Shown here: positions 34,678-43,722 of the stretch, piece by piece
Layout of the letters: every line of letters begins with the position of its first letter
Numbering within the stretch: position 1 is the stretch's first letter
Assembly: GCF_013839525.1 (NCBI RefSeq)
Contig: NZ_JACDIS010000005.1
Coordinates: 1 to 64,000, forward strand
Source of the DNA: Chthonobacter rhizosphaerae
GTDB taxonomy: Bacteria > Pseudomonadota > Alphaproteobacteria > Rhizobiales > Pleomorphomonadaceae
Length of the DNA: 64,000 nt
Reading direction: 5' to 3'
Notes under the pieces: model-generated
The model's database searches: none
What the model was told of the DNA's origin: nothing
The model's input: only the letters and a program-made list of their open reading frames with translations
Position numbers and translations under genes: made by a program

Positions 34678-35077
34678 GCCCGACCCTCCCTCGCTGGTGG
34701 GATCGAAGGTAGGGCATGTGGGGGTGGTGTGGAATGGACCTCGTGGGGGGAAGAGCCGCGATCGGGCGGGGCGGGACAGGCGCGTGGTGGTGTTGGGCGG
34801 TTCCGGTGCGTCGTGATGGGTCGCTTCAGGCGGACCAGTCACGCATTTCGGCCGGCGGAGGCGGGTGGTGGAATGCGTGGGTGGTCTGCGTGAAGCAGAC
34901 CATGACGGATGGTGGTTCGGGCGGGATGGTGGTTGGCGCGTGGTGGTTCCGTCACGTCGTCATGGTCCGCTTCATGCAGACCGTGACGGACGGTGGTTCG
35001 GGCGGGAGTGCGATCGGTCTGGGGCGGGTCTGGTGCGTCGTGATGGGTCGCGGTCGCGGGGCCTGAGGGCCGTGCGC
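34678..35077. repeat. Intergenic region with dispersed palindromic repeats
   Basis: These 400 bases between ilvD and the SDR gene hold no gene. They contain repeated units: a hairpin GGTCTGC-GTGAA-GCAGACC (34883-34901) preceded by ATGCGTGGGT and followed by ATGACGGATGGTGGTTCGGG, and a close copy at about 34961-35010 (GGTCCGC-TTCAT-GCAGACC, then GTGACGGACGGTGGTTCGGG). GGTGCGTCGTGATGGGTCGC occurs twice (near 34804 and 35031). The same ATGCGTGGGTGGTC core with a hairpin recurs at 58815 and 59028. Confidence 0.75.
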
Positions 35078-35836
<759 letters not shown>

Positions 35837-35991
35837 GGCTTGCACTCTCGCGGGTTCGGCAGATGCGACGGCCGGGACGGGCACGGCCGGCGTGAAGGGG
35901 CGGCGGGTGTCGCCGGACGGGGCCGGTCAGGTCCGGCTCCCGGCGGGCGGGTGGCCGGCGCGTGGCGGACGGCCGGCGTCGGACGGCGGCG

Positions 35992-37551
35992 TCAGAGGGC
36001 GGCGATCACCTCGTCGGCCTTGGTGACGACGGCGACGTTCTGGAGGGCGTAGTCGATCGAGGCCCGGTGCCAGTCGGCGTTCATGGTGGAGCAGCAGTCC
36101 TCCGGCACCACGACGAAATAGCCCTTGTCGGCGCCGGTGCGGGCGGTGTGCTCCACCGACATGTTGGTCCAGGCGCCGGTGGAGATGAGGACGTCGCGGT
36201 TGCCGGCCTTGAGGATGGTCTCCAGGATGGTGCCCTCGAACGCCGACATGCGCATCTTCTCCACCACGAAATCGCCCGGTTGGGGCTCCAGCCCGGCGAC
36301 GGGCGCGGCGCCCCAGGTGCCGCGGACGAGGGCGTTGGTGTCGATCACGCCCTCGAACAGGGGCGCGTTGAGGGTGAGGCCGGGGGCGCCCTGGTCGACC
36401 ACGAACCAGACGTGGACGACCATGACTCCGGCCCGGCGGGCCGCGTCGGCGAGCCTGCGGATGTTGGCGACGGCGTTCTGCTGGCGGCAGTGGTCGGGCG
36501 AGCCGGAGGCCGCGAATGCGCCGCCCTCGATCACCACGTCGTTCTGCATGTCCTGGATGATCAGCGCCGTGCGGTGGGGATCGAGGCGCATGCCGCTCGA
36601 CGCGTCGGCGGAGAGCGGGGCGGGGGGCGTGCTGGCTGCCATGAAAGGTTCCGTCCTTCCGCGGGTTCTGGTCGGGAGACGATAGACCGACGTGGAGGCG
36701 CAGAGATAGAGGATGGAGAAGTCCGGCCCGCCCCAATGGAGGTTGCCGACGACCTCCGGCACGCGGACCTTGCCGAGGAGGGCGCCGTCCGGCGCGAAGA
36801 CCCAGACGCCGCCGGGCGCGGTGCACCAGACGTTGCCGTCCCGGTCGCACTTCATGCCGTCGGGCACGCCGCCCTCCGCGTCGGACCTGAGGCCGTCGGC
36901 GAAGATGCGGCCGGCGGAGAGCGTGCCGTCGGGGCGGACGTCGAACACGCGGATGAGCGCCTGCTCGGTGTCGTTGACGTAGAGGCGGCTCTCGTCGGGC
37001 GAGAAGCAGAGGCCGTTCGGCTGGCCGAAGAGGGCGCGGTCGACCAGGAGGTCCGGGCCGCGGCCGGGGGCCACCCGGTAGACGCCCTGGAAGCCGAGCG
37101 CGCGCGGGCGCTCCACCCCGAAGCCCGGCATGCGGCCGTACCACGGGTCGCTGAAGTAGATGGCGCCGGAGGAGTGGACGCAGACGTCGTTCGGGCTGTT
37201 CAGCTCCCGGCCCTCGAAGTGGGAGGCGAGGACCTCGCGCCGGCCGTCCCGGCGCTCGCGGACGAGGCGCGAGGTGGCGTGCTCGCAGACGATGAGGTCG
37301 AGTTCGGCGTCGTAGGTCATGCCGTTGCACTTGTTGGACGGGCGCATGACCTCGCGCGTGCCGCCCCGCTCGTCCCAGCGGCGGCGCACGTCGCCCGGCA
37401 TGTCGGAGAAGAGGAGGAAATTCTCCACCGGGTGCCAGACCGGGCCCTCGGTGAACCGGCAGCCGGAGACGATCCGCTGCGCGTCCCGGGAAACGTCGAG
37501 TAGGTCTTCGAAGGCACGGCTCAACGCGATATGGACCATGGCTCCCTCCAC
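35992..37551 (-). CDS. SMP-30/gluconolactonase fused to isochorismatase-like hydrolase
   Basis: One open frame of 519 residues covers two domains. Residues 1-295 are an SMP-30/gluconolactonase beta-propeller (FTEGPVWHP, NSPNDVCVHSSGAIYFSDP, QPNGLCFSPDES, VPDGMKCDRDGNVW) that should open lactones. Residues about 322-519 are an isochorismatase-like hydrolase (ALIIQDMQNDVV, then TGAWTNMSVEHTAR). At the usual cysteine nucleophile position (TNxCVE) there is serine. An ATG at residue 304 (36642) with an upstream AAGGA could start the second domain alone, so the fusion may come from loss of a stop codon. It lies among Mo-hydroxylase pathway genes. Confidence 0.85.
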   Translation of the reverse strand: MEGAMVHIALSRAFEDLLDVSRDAQRIVSGCRFTEGPVWHPVENFLLFSDMPGDVRRRWDERGGTREVMRPSNKCNGMTYDAELDLIVCEHATSRLVRERRDGRREVLASHFEGRELNSPNDVCVHSSGAIYFSDPWYGRMPGFGVERPRALGFQGVYRVAPGRGPDLLVDRALFGQPNGLCFSPDESRLYVNDTEQALIRVFDVRPDGTLSAGRIFADGLRSDAEGGVPDGMKCDRDGNVWCTAPGGVWVFAPDGALLGKVRVPEVVGNLHWGGPDFSILYLCASTSVYRLPTRTRGRTEPFMAASTPPAPLSADASSGMRLDPHRTALIIQDMQNDVVIEGGAFAASGSPDHCRQQNAVANIRRLADAARRAGVMVVHVWFVVDQGAPGLTLNAPLFEGVIDTNALVRGTWGAAPVAGLEPQPGDFVVEKMRMSAFEGTILETILKAGNRDVLISTGAWTNMSVEHTARTGADKGYFVVVPEDCCSTMNADWHRASIDYALQNVAVVTKADEVIAAL

Positions 37552-37627
37552 CGGTGTTCTTGTCGCTCGTTTCGTGACGGTCGCTTCGTCTTGGTCGGTC
37601 TCTGCAGGTCGTCGGCCGCCCGGATGG

Positions 37628-38512
37628 TCACTCCAGGCGATAGAGGCGGGTCGCGGTGCCGGCGAAGATCATCGCGCGCGCCTCCTCCGGCAGGTGGGCG
37701 GTGGCGTCCTGATGGGCGCGGAGGAGCGTGCCGGCGTCGGTCCAGAGCCTCTCGATGGGGAAGTTGGTGCCGAACAGGCAGCGGTCCGGGCCGAACAGCG
37801 CGACGGTCTCGCGGGTGATGAAGGCGACGAGGTCCGGGTCGACCCGGTGCACGAAGGTGCCGAAGGCGGAGAGCTTGGCGGCGACGTTCGGCCGGGCGGC
37901 GAGGAGGGCCATGCCGCCCCGCCACGCGGCGCGGCCGGCCTCCGACAGGTCCTCCAGCATGCCGGCGTGCTGCAGGACGAAGGGCACGTCCGGGCAGGCG
38001 TCGGCGAGGTCGGCGGCGCCGGCCATCTGGGGGGCGAAGACCTGGAGATCGAAGCTCCAGCCGTAGTCGGCGAGGCGGGCGACGTTGGCCTGGACGACCG
38101 GGTCGCGGGCGAGATCCGGGCCGGCGGCGAAGCGGTATTGCGGGTTCTCGTGCCAGTGGAGCTGCATGCGCACGCCGCGGACGAGCGGATGGCGGGCGAG
38201 GCGGTCGAGCGCAGGCCGCGCGTCCGGGACGGTCATGTCCGCGTAGGCCACGATGGCGTGGGGCCAGCCGGTCTCGGCGGCGACGGAGGAGACCCAGGCG
38301 GCTTCGTCCTCGAACCGGTCCTTCGCCCAGTTGGCCTGGACGTAGACCGACTTGCCGATGCCGAGGCCGGCGATGTCGGCGAGATACTCGGCCATCGGGT
38401 AGTCGCGGCGGATCGGCTCGTAGGGGCCGAAGATGCGCGGCTGCATGGGGCCGAGGAGCCAGGGCAGGTCCGCCTGCCGCCAGACGTGGTGGTGGGCGTC
38501 GACGACGGTCAT
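37628..38512 (-). CDS. Amidohydrolase family 2 (TIM-barrel metal-dependent hydrolase)
   Basis: A 294-residue TIM-barrel hydrolase with the metal-binding HHH start (VDAHHHVW), a central RGVRMQLHW, the histidine in FVLQHAGM and the aspartate in LFGPDRCLFGTNFP region, all typical of the amidohydrolase_2 family that includes L-fuconolactonase and 4-sulfomuconolactone hydrolase. Opening a lactone or imide ring is the probable reaction. The start ATG at 38512 overlaps the VWA gene's stop (ATGA), tying it to the Mo-hydroxylase maturation genes. Confidence 0.87.
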   Translation of the reverse strand: MTVVDAHHHVWRQADLPWLLGPMQPRIFGPYEPIRRDYPMAEYLADIAGLGIGKSVYVQANWAKDRFEDEAAWVSSVAAETGWPHAIVAYADMTVPDARPALDRLARHPLVRGVRMQLHWHENPQYRFAAGPDLARDPVVQANVARLADYGWSFDLQVFAPQMAGAADLADACPDVPFVLQHAGMLEDLSEAGRAAWRGGMALLAARPNVAAKLSAFGTFVHRVDPDLVAFITRETVALFGPDRCLFGTNFPIERLWTDAGTLLRAHQDATAHLPEEARAMIFAGTATRLYRLE

Positions 38513-39615
38513 GCGGCGCTCCGGGCTAGCGAAAGGACGTGGGCGCAGAGCCGCTCGGTGGAGGAGCCGTCGGCGAGGGTGTCGACGAGCGGCAGGACGG
38601 CCTTGAGGGCGCGGGTCTCGGGCCGGTAGCCGGGATCGGCGGCCAGCGGCGTCAGCCAGGAGATGGACCAGGCCCGCCGCGACAGGCGCGTGACCGCGTC
38701 CACCATGGCGGCGGGATCGCCGCGCTCCAGGCCGTCGGAGAGCACGAGGGTGACGGCGCCCCGGGCGAAGCCGGCGAAGCGCGGGACGGCCAGGAAGGCC
38801 CGCAGGGCGTCGCCGATGCGCGTGCCGCCGTCCCAGTCGGACACGATGGCGGCGGCGGCGACCAGGGCCTGGTCGGCGTTCCGCAGGCGCATGGCCCGGG
38901 TGAGGCGGGTGAGGCGGGTGCCGAAGGTGAAGACCTCGATCCGGTCCACCGCGCGGGCGAGCGCGTGGGCGAAGCGCAGGTGCGCCTCCGTGCGGGCCTT
39001 CATGGAGCCGGACACGTCGATGAGGACGAGGACGGGCCGCTGGCGCTTGCGCCGGCGGCGGGCGAAGAGGCGCGGCGCCTCGCCGTCCGTGCGGGCCGCC
39101 TGGCGGAGGGTGCGGCGAAGGTCCGGCAGGCCGCCCCGGCGGGCGGCCCGGCGGCGGTAGCCGCGCCGGCGCGGCAGGGCGGCCGGGGCGGCGCGGGCGA
39201 GGCGGCGCAGGCTGTCCGCCTCGGTCTCGCCGGCGAAGCGGCGGCGGGACAGGACCTCGGCGGCGGTGGCGGCCTCGCCGGAGGGGTTCTCCTCGCCGCT
39301 GTCCGGGTGGAGGAGGCCGTCGTCCTCGTCGTCCTGGACGCGCAGCTCGTCGTCCGCCTCGGCGTCGGCCGGACGGTCGGCGGCCTCGCCGAGGAAGACG
39401 GCGTCGAAGAGGGCGTCGAAGGCGGCGCGGCGCTCCGGCGGCGGGGCGAGGAGCGCGTGGGCGGCGGCGCGCACGTCGGCGACGGAGCGGGGGCCGAGGA
39501 GATCGACGGCGGCGAGGAAGCCGGTGACCTGCTCGGGCGCGACCGGAAAGGCGTTGTCCCGGAGGACCCGCGGGAAGCGGAGGAAGGGGCGGAGCGGGCG
39601 GGGAAGGGCGGTCAT
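38509..39615 (-). CDS. CoxE-like VWA domain protein
   Basis: A 368-residue paralogue of CoxE: N-terminal helical domain, an acidic middle at about 85-115, then a basic stretch and a VWA domain with MIDAS motif DVSGSMK and the later GGTRIGDAL and LSDGLERGD. The pairing with a MoxR ATPase directly upstream mirrors coxD-coxE and implies a chaperone role for the Mo enzyme encoded just before. Start ATG 39615 overlaps the MoxR stop; its own stop overlaps the amidohydrolase start. Confidence 0.88.
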   Translation of the reverse strand: MTALPRPLRPFLRFPRVLRDNAFPVAPEQVTGFLAAVDLLGPRSVADVRAAAHALLAPPPERRAAFDALFDAVFLGEAADRPADAEADDELRVQDDEDDGLLHPDSGEENPSGEAATAAEVLSRRRFAGETEADSLRRLARAAPAALPRRRGYRRRAARRGGLPDLRRTLRQAARTDGEAPRLFARRRRKRQRPVLVLIDVSGSMKARTEAHLRFAHALARAVDRIEVFTFGTRLTRLTRAMRLRNADQALVAAAAIVSDWDGGTRIGDALRAFLAVPRFAGFARGAVTLVLSDGLERGDPAAMVDAVTRLSRRAWSISWLTPLAADPGYRPETRALKAVLPLVDTLADGSSTERLCAHVLSLARSAA

Positions 39616-40493
39616 CCGACCGCCTCCGCCAGGATCTGGTCGAGCCGCGGGGCGATGTAGGCGAGGTCCTCCTCGTCCTTGAGGGCGACCCCGATGGCGC
39701 GCCGGAAGGCGACGGGCCAGGGGGAGCCGCGCTCGGCGAGGAGCGTGGCGGCCTCGGCCCAGTCGACCGTCTCGGCGACGCCGGGCGGCTTGACCAGCGG
39801 CTCGCGGCGCAGGCGCGCCACGGCGGCGACCACGGCCCTGGCGGTCGCCTCGGCGATGCCGGGGGCGCGCAGCATGACGATCTCGGCCTCGCGGGCCGGA
39901 TCCGGATAGTCGATCCAGTGGTAGACGCAGCGGCGGCGGAGCGCCTCGTGGAGCTCGCGCGTGCGGTTGGAGGTGAGGATGACCACCGGCCGCTCGTAGG
40001 CCTTGAGGGTGCCGCGCTCCGGGATGGAGATCGTGAAGTCGGAGAGGAATTCCAGAAGGAAGGCCTCGAACTCGTGGTCGGCACGGTCGATCTCGTCGAT
40101 GAGGAGGACGAGGTGTTCGGGCGCCCGGAGGGCGGCCAGCATGGGGCGCTCGATCAGGAACTCGTCCTTCCAGACGTCGACCGGCTTGTCGCCGGCCTGG
40201 CGGATGGCGAGCATCTGGCGGGGATAGTTCCACTCGTAGAGGGCCGCCGACGCGTCGATGCCCTCGTAGCACTGGAGGCGGATGAGGCCGCGGCCGAGAA
40301 TGCCGGAGATCGCCTTGGCGGCCTCCGTCTTGCCGACGCCGGGCGCGCCCTCCAGGAGCAGCGGCTTGCCGAGCGCGAGGGCGAGGTAGGCGGCGGTGGC
40401 GAGGCGGTCGTCGGCGACGTAGTAGGCGGCGCGGAGCGCGCGCTCCAGCGCCTCCGGCCCGTCGATCCCGACGATTTCCCGGCGCATCGCCAT
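39612..40493 (-). CDS. CoxD-like MoxR-type AAA+ ATPase
   Basis: A 293-residue MoxR ATPase close to CoxD: Walker A GAPGVGKTE near 49, Walker B LLIDEIDRADHEFEAFLLE, sensor ILTSNRTRE. It is clearly a paralogue of the coxD product at 12783 with the same flanking VWA gene. It follows the Mo-subunit C-terminal gene after four bases. A second start two codons in (40487) is equally possible. It probably powers maturation of the second molybdenum enzyme. Confidence 0.9.
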   Translation of the reverse strand: MAMRREIVGIDGPEALERALRAAYYVADDRLATAAYLALALGKPLLLEGAPGVGKTEAAKAISGILGRGLIRLQCYEGIDASAALYEWNYPRQMLAIRQAGDKPVDVWKDEFLIERPMLAALRAPEHLVLLIDEIDRADHEFEAFLLEFLSDFTISIPERGTLKAYERPVVILTSNRTRELHEALRRRCVYHWIDYPDPAREAEIVMLRAPGIAEATARAVVAAVARLRREPLVKPPGVAETVDWAEAATLLAERGSPWPVAFRRAIGVALKDEEDLAYIAPRLDQILAEAVG

Positions 40494-40497
40494 GGCG

Positions 40498-41526
40498 TCA
40501 CCGGCCCGCGCGGTGCTGCGGCCGGGCGCCGCCCTGGGCCTTCAGGGCCCGGAGCACCTTCTCCGGCGTGATCGGCAGCGTGTCCATGCGGACGCCGACC
40601 GCGTCGAAGATGGCGTTGGCGACGGCCGGGATGACCGGGTTGGCGCACATCTCGCCGGGGCCCTTGCCGCCGTAGGGGCCGTCCGGCGCGGGGCGCTCCA
40701 GGACGGCGATGTCGTGGGGCGCGATGTCGCCGGGGCCGGGCATCAGGTATTCGACGAAGTCGCGGCCGCCGGCCTTCGGGTCCGGATAGTAGGGCTCCGG
40801 CGTCTCGTAAAGCGCGTGGCTGACGCCCATCCAGGCGCCGCCGACCAGCTGCTGCTCCACCATGCGCGGGTTGAGGGCGCGGCCGAGCTCGTAGGCGCTG
40901 TCGAGGCGGACGACGGTGACGACGCCGGTCTCGTCGTCGACCTCCACCTCCGCCACCATGGCGGCGTGGGCGTAGCAGGTGGCGGGCGACATCTCGCCGG
41001 TCTCCGGATCGACCGGCGACAGCGGCACCAGGAAGATGCCCCGGCCCGCGATGGTGCGGCCCTGCTTGAACTGGCCGGCCTGGGCGGCCTCCTTGACGGT
41101 GATGGACTTGCCCGGCGCGCCGCGGACCCGGATGGTGCCGCGGCCGTCGGTCTCCAGATCGCCCGGATCCACCTCCAACTCCTCGGCGGCGGCCTCCAGG
41201 AGCACGCCGCGTGCCTCCCTGGCGGCGGCGAGCACCGCGTTGCCGGCCCGGTGGGTGCCCCGGGAGGCGAACGAGCCCATGCAGTGCGGGCCGGTGTCGC
41301 TGTCGGCGGTGTCCACGAAGACGTCCTCGATCGGGATGCCGAGGGTTTCGGCGCAGATCTGGCGCGTCACCTGCTTCATGCCCTGGCCGAGGTCGATGGA
41401 CGAGAGCGCGACGGTGAACTTGCCGGACGGGTTGGAGTGGACGAGCGCCTGGCTCGGGTCTCCGCCGAGGTTCATGCCGATGGGGTAGTTGATCGAGGCC
41501 ATGCCTCGGCCGCGGTGCCTGGACAT
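40498..41526 (-). CDS. Molybdenum hydroxylase large subunit, C-terminal half as a separate gene
   Basis: A 342-residue protein equal to the second molybdopterin-binding half (MoCoBD_2) of xanthine dehydrogenase-family large subunits. The join region GRGMASINYPIGMNLGGDPSQALVHS, the SIDLGQGMKQVTRQI segment and the catalytic glutamate E292 in GGKGPGEMCANP are present. An AGGAGG site at 41534-41539 lies seven bases before its own ATG, so it is made as a separate chain. It must join the product of 41528-43222 to form the active site. Confidence 0.88.
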   Translation of the reverse strand: MSRHRGRGMASINYPIGMNLGGDPSQALVHSNPSGKFTVALSSIDLGQGMKQVTRQICAETLGIPIEDVFVDTADSDTGPHCMGSFASRGTHRAGNAVLAAAREARGVLLEAAAEELEVDPGDLETDGRGTIRVRGAPGKSITVKEAAQAGQFKQGRTIAGRGIFLVPLSPVDPETGEMSPATCYAHAAMVAEVEVDDETGVVTVVRLDSAYELGRALNPRMVEQQLVGGAWMGVSHALYETPEPYYPDPKAGGRDFVEYLMPGPGDIAPHDIAVLERPAPDGPYGGKGPGEMCANPVIPAVANAIFDAVGVRMDTLPITPEKVLRALKAQGGARPQHRAGR

Positions 41527-41527
41527 G

Positions 41528-43222
41528 TCAGCGCCTCCTGGTGCCGAAGACGGAGGAGAAGCGGGTGGTGCCGGGGCCCGGCGCGGCCGGCGGGGGCGGC
41601 TCGCGGCGGTCGGCCGGCTCGGGCGGCGGCGGCGCGGGCGGCTGGGACGAGGCCGGCCGGGGCATCGGCGCAGGGGGCGGGGGCGGCATGGCGAACCGCT
41701 CCTGGAAGGGCGTCGCCGGCGGGGACGCGGCCGGGCGGTCCCATGACGAGGCGGGCGGCGGGGCGACGGACGGCGTGTAGGTCGAGCCGCCGGCGGTGCG
41801 CTTCGGCGGGCTCGTGTCCTTCGGCGTCGGCGGGATGCGGGCGCGCTCGCCGCCGCCGCCGGTGCGGCTGGAGGCGCGCCGGAACTCCTCCCGGATCGGC
41901 CAACGGGCCTTCTCGGCGGCGACCTGGACGCATTCGACGAGGGCGGTGTTCTTGGCCTCGCGCCGGTGGGCCTTCATGTCGCCGTCCCGGTAGGCGTTGA
42001 GGATGCGGAACTCCATCGGGTCCATGCCGGCGAGGGCCGCGAGCTTGTCCATCTGGCATTCGAGCGCGAAATCGACGCCCGTGACGCCGAAGCCCCGCAT
42101 GGCGGTGGCCGGCGTGCGGTTGGTGAAGACGCAGTAGAAGTCGCCGTGGACGGCCGGGATGGTGTAGGGGCCGGGCACGTGGGCGGCGCATTTCACCGCC
42201 CCGTAGCTGGTGAGCCGGGTGTAGGCGCCGCTGTCGAACCAGACCGTGACCTTGCGGGCGACGATGCGGCCGTCGCGCATCAGGCCGTCCTTGATGACGA
42301 TGCGTTCGCCCGACCGGGGGCCGCCGAACTGCATCTCCTCCTCGCGGCCGAGCACGTAGCGCACGGGACGGCCGGTCAGCATGGCGCCCAGGATGGCGAG
42401 CGGCTCGGTGAGGCTGTCCACCTTGCCGCCGAAGCCGCCGCCGGCGGTGCCGCCGACGAAGTGGAGCGCGTTGGACTCCACGTCGAGGATCTTGGCGCAG
42501 GTGTCGAGCGAGAAGAAGAGGCCCTGGGTCGGCGTGTAGACGACGAAGCGGCCGTTGGTCTCCGGCGCGGCGATCGACCCGTTGGTCTCGGTCGGGGCCT
42601 GCTCGATGGGCGACATCTGGTAGCGCTGCTCCAGCACGTGGTCGGCGGAGCGGAAGCCGGCCTCCACGTCGCCGAAGCGGACGCGCTGGTGGTCGAAGCG
42701 GTCGTGGTACTCGAAGGCGTTGCCGGGGTAGACGTCGTTGACCGTCGGCGCGCCGGGCTTCAGGGCCTCCTCCACGTCGAACACGGCGGGAAGCGGGTCG
42801 TAGTCGACCCGGACCCTGGCGAGGGCCTCGTGGGCGAGGCGTTCGCTGTCCGCCACCACGGCGACGATCGGTTCGCCGCGATAGCGCACCTTGGTGGTGG
42901 CGAGCGACGGCTCGTCGTCCTTGCCGAAGCCGATCAGGCCGAGGAGCGTGTTGAGGTTGCGCGGCACGTCCGCGCCCCGGATCACCCGCCGCACGCCGGG
43001 CGACCGCTCGGCCTGGGACACGTCGATATGGCGGATGCGGGCGTGGTGGTGCGGGCTGCGCAGCACCTTCAGGTGGCCCATGCCGGCCATCTTGTGATCG
43101 TCGAAGAAGGTCGTGGTGCCGGTGACGTGGCCGAGCATGTCCTGGCGCTGCACGCCCTTGCCGATGACGTCGAGGTCGTCGCGGCGCTCGTCGGCGAAAT
43201 AGTCCTTGCGGAATTCCAGCAT
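41528..43222 (-). CDS. Molybdenum hydroxylase large subunit, N-terminal half with proline-rich tail
   Basis: A 564-residue protein. Residues 15-150 are the xanthine dehydrogenase a/b hammerhead domain. Residues 150-450 are the first molybdopterin-binding half, with GGTAGGGFGGK near 258 and TAMRGFGVTGVDFALE near 373; the CO dehydrogenase CSFR loop is absent. At about residue 452, just after WPIREEFRRASSRT, family homology gives way to 113 residues rich in Pro, Ala and Ser ending ...GTRRR. The rest of the subunit is encoded by the next gene, one base after the TGA. It is a hydroxylase of unknown, perhaps heterocyclic or aldehyde, substrate, not a CO dehydrogenase. Confidence 0.88.
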   Translation of the reverse strand: MLEFRKDYFADERRDDLDVIGKGVQRQDMLGHVTGTTTFFDDHKMAGMGHLKVLRSPHHHARIRHIDVSQAERSPGVRRVIRGADVPRNLNTLLGLIGFGKDDEPSLATTKVRYRGEPIVAVVADSERLAHEALARVRVDYDPLPAVFDVEEALKPGAPTVNDVYPGNAFEYHDRFDHQRVRFGDVEAGFRSADHVLEQRYQMSPIEQAPTETNGSIAAPETNGRFVVYTPTQGLFFSLDTCAKILDVESNALHFVGGTAGGGFGGKVDSLTEPLAILGAMLTGRPVRYVLGREEEMQFGGPRSGERIVIKDGLMRDGRIVARKVTVWFDSGAYTRLTSYGAVKCAAHVPGPYTIPAVHGDFYCVFTNRTPATAMRGFGVTGVDFALECQMDKLAALAGMDPMEFRILNAYRDGDMKAHRREAKNTALVECVQVAAEKARWPIREEFRRASSRTGGGGERARIPPTPKDTSPPKRTAGGSTYTPSVAPPPASSWDRPAASPPATPFQERFAMPPPPPAPMPRPASSQPPAPPPPEPADRREPPPPAAPGPGTTRFSSVFGTRRR

Positions 43223-43233
43223 GGTGCGCGCCC

Positions 43234-43707
43234 TCAGTAGCGCCGCGCCGAGGCGGCGGCGGCGAGGATGGCCTCGATGATCGGCTCGTAGCCGGTGCAG
43301 CGGCAGATGTTGCCGGCGATGGCCTCCACCACCTCCTCCCGGGACGGCCGGGGATTGCGGTCGAGAAGGGCCTTCGCGGCCATGATCATGCCCGGGGTGC
43401 AGAAGCCGCACTGGGCGGCGAAATGCTCCATGAAGGCGGACTGCAGCGGGTGGAGGTCCGGCCCGCGCCTCAGGCCGGCGAGCGTTTCCACCCGGGCGCC
43501 CTCGCAGGCCTCCGCGAGGGTGATGCAGGCGAGGCGCGGCTCGCCTTCCACGATCACCGTGCAGGCGCCGCAGGCGCCCTGGCCGCAGCCGAACTTCGGC
43601 GTCACGTCGCCGACGCCGTCGCGAAGGGCGGTGAGAAGGTTGTCGCCGCCGTCGACGAAGACGGCGACGGGCTGGTCGTTCAACCGGAACTGGACGGGTG
43701 TCTTCAT
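43234..43707 (-). CDS. Molybdenum hydroxylase [2Fe-2S] small subunit
   Basis: A 157-residue iron-sulfur chain with GCGQGACGACTVIV and a later cysteine in RLACITL for the plant-type cluster, and CGFCTPGM plus NICRCTGYEP for the second. It passes electrons from the molybdenum site to the FAD subunit. It lies between the FAD-subunit and large-subunit genes, with gaps of 15 and 11 bases. Length is typical. Confidence 0.93.
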   Translation of the reverse strand: MKTPVQFRLNDQPVAVFVDGGDNLLTALRDGVGDVTPKFGCGQGACGACTVIVEGEPRLACITLAEACEGARVETLAGLRRGPDLHPLQSAFMEHFAAQCGFCTPGMIMAAKALLDRNPRPSREEVVEAIAGNICRCTGYEPIIEAILAAAASARRY

Positions 43708-43722
43708 GGGGCGGGATCCGGC

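Noticed and set aside
34678..35077. A CRISPR array
   Set aside because: The repeats are few, unevenly spaced, differ in sequence and are themselves palindromic; no cas gene is present.
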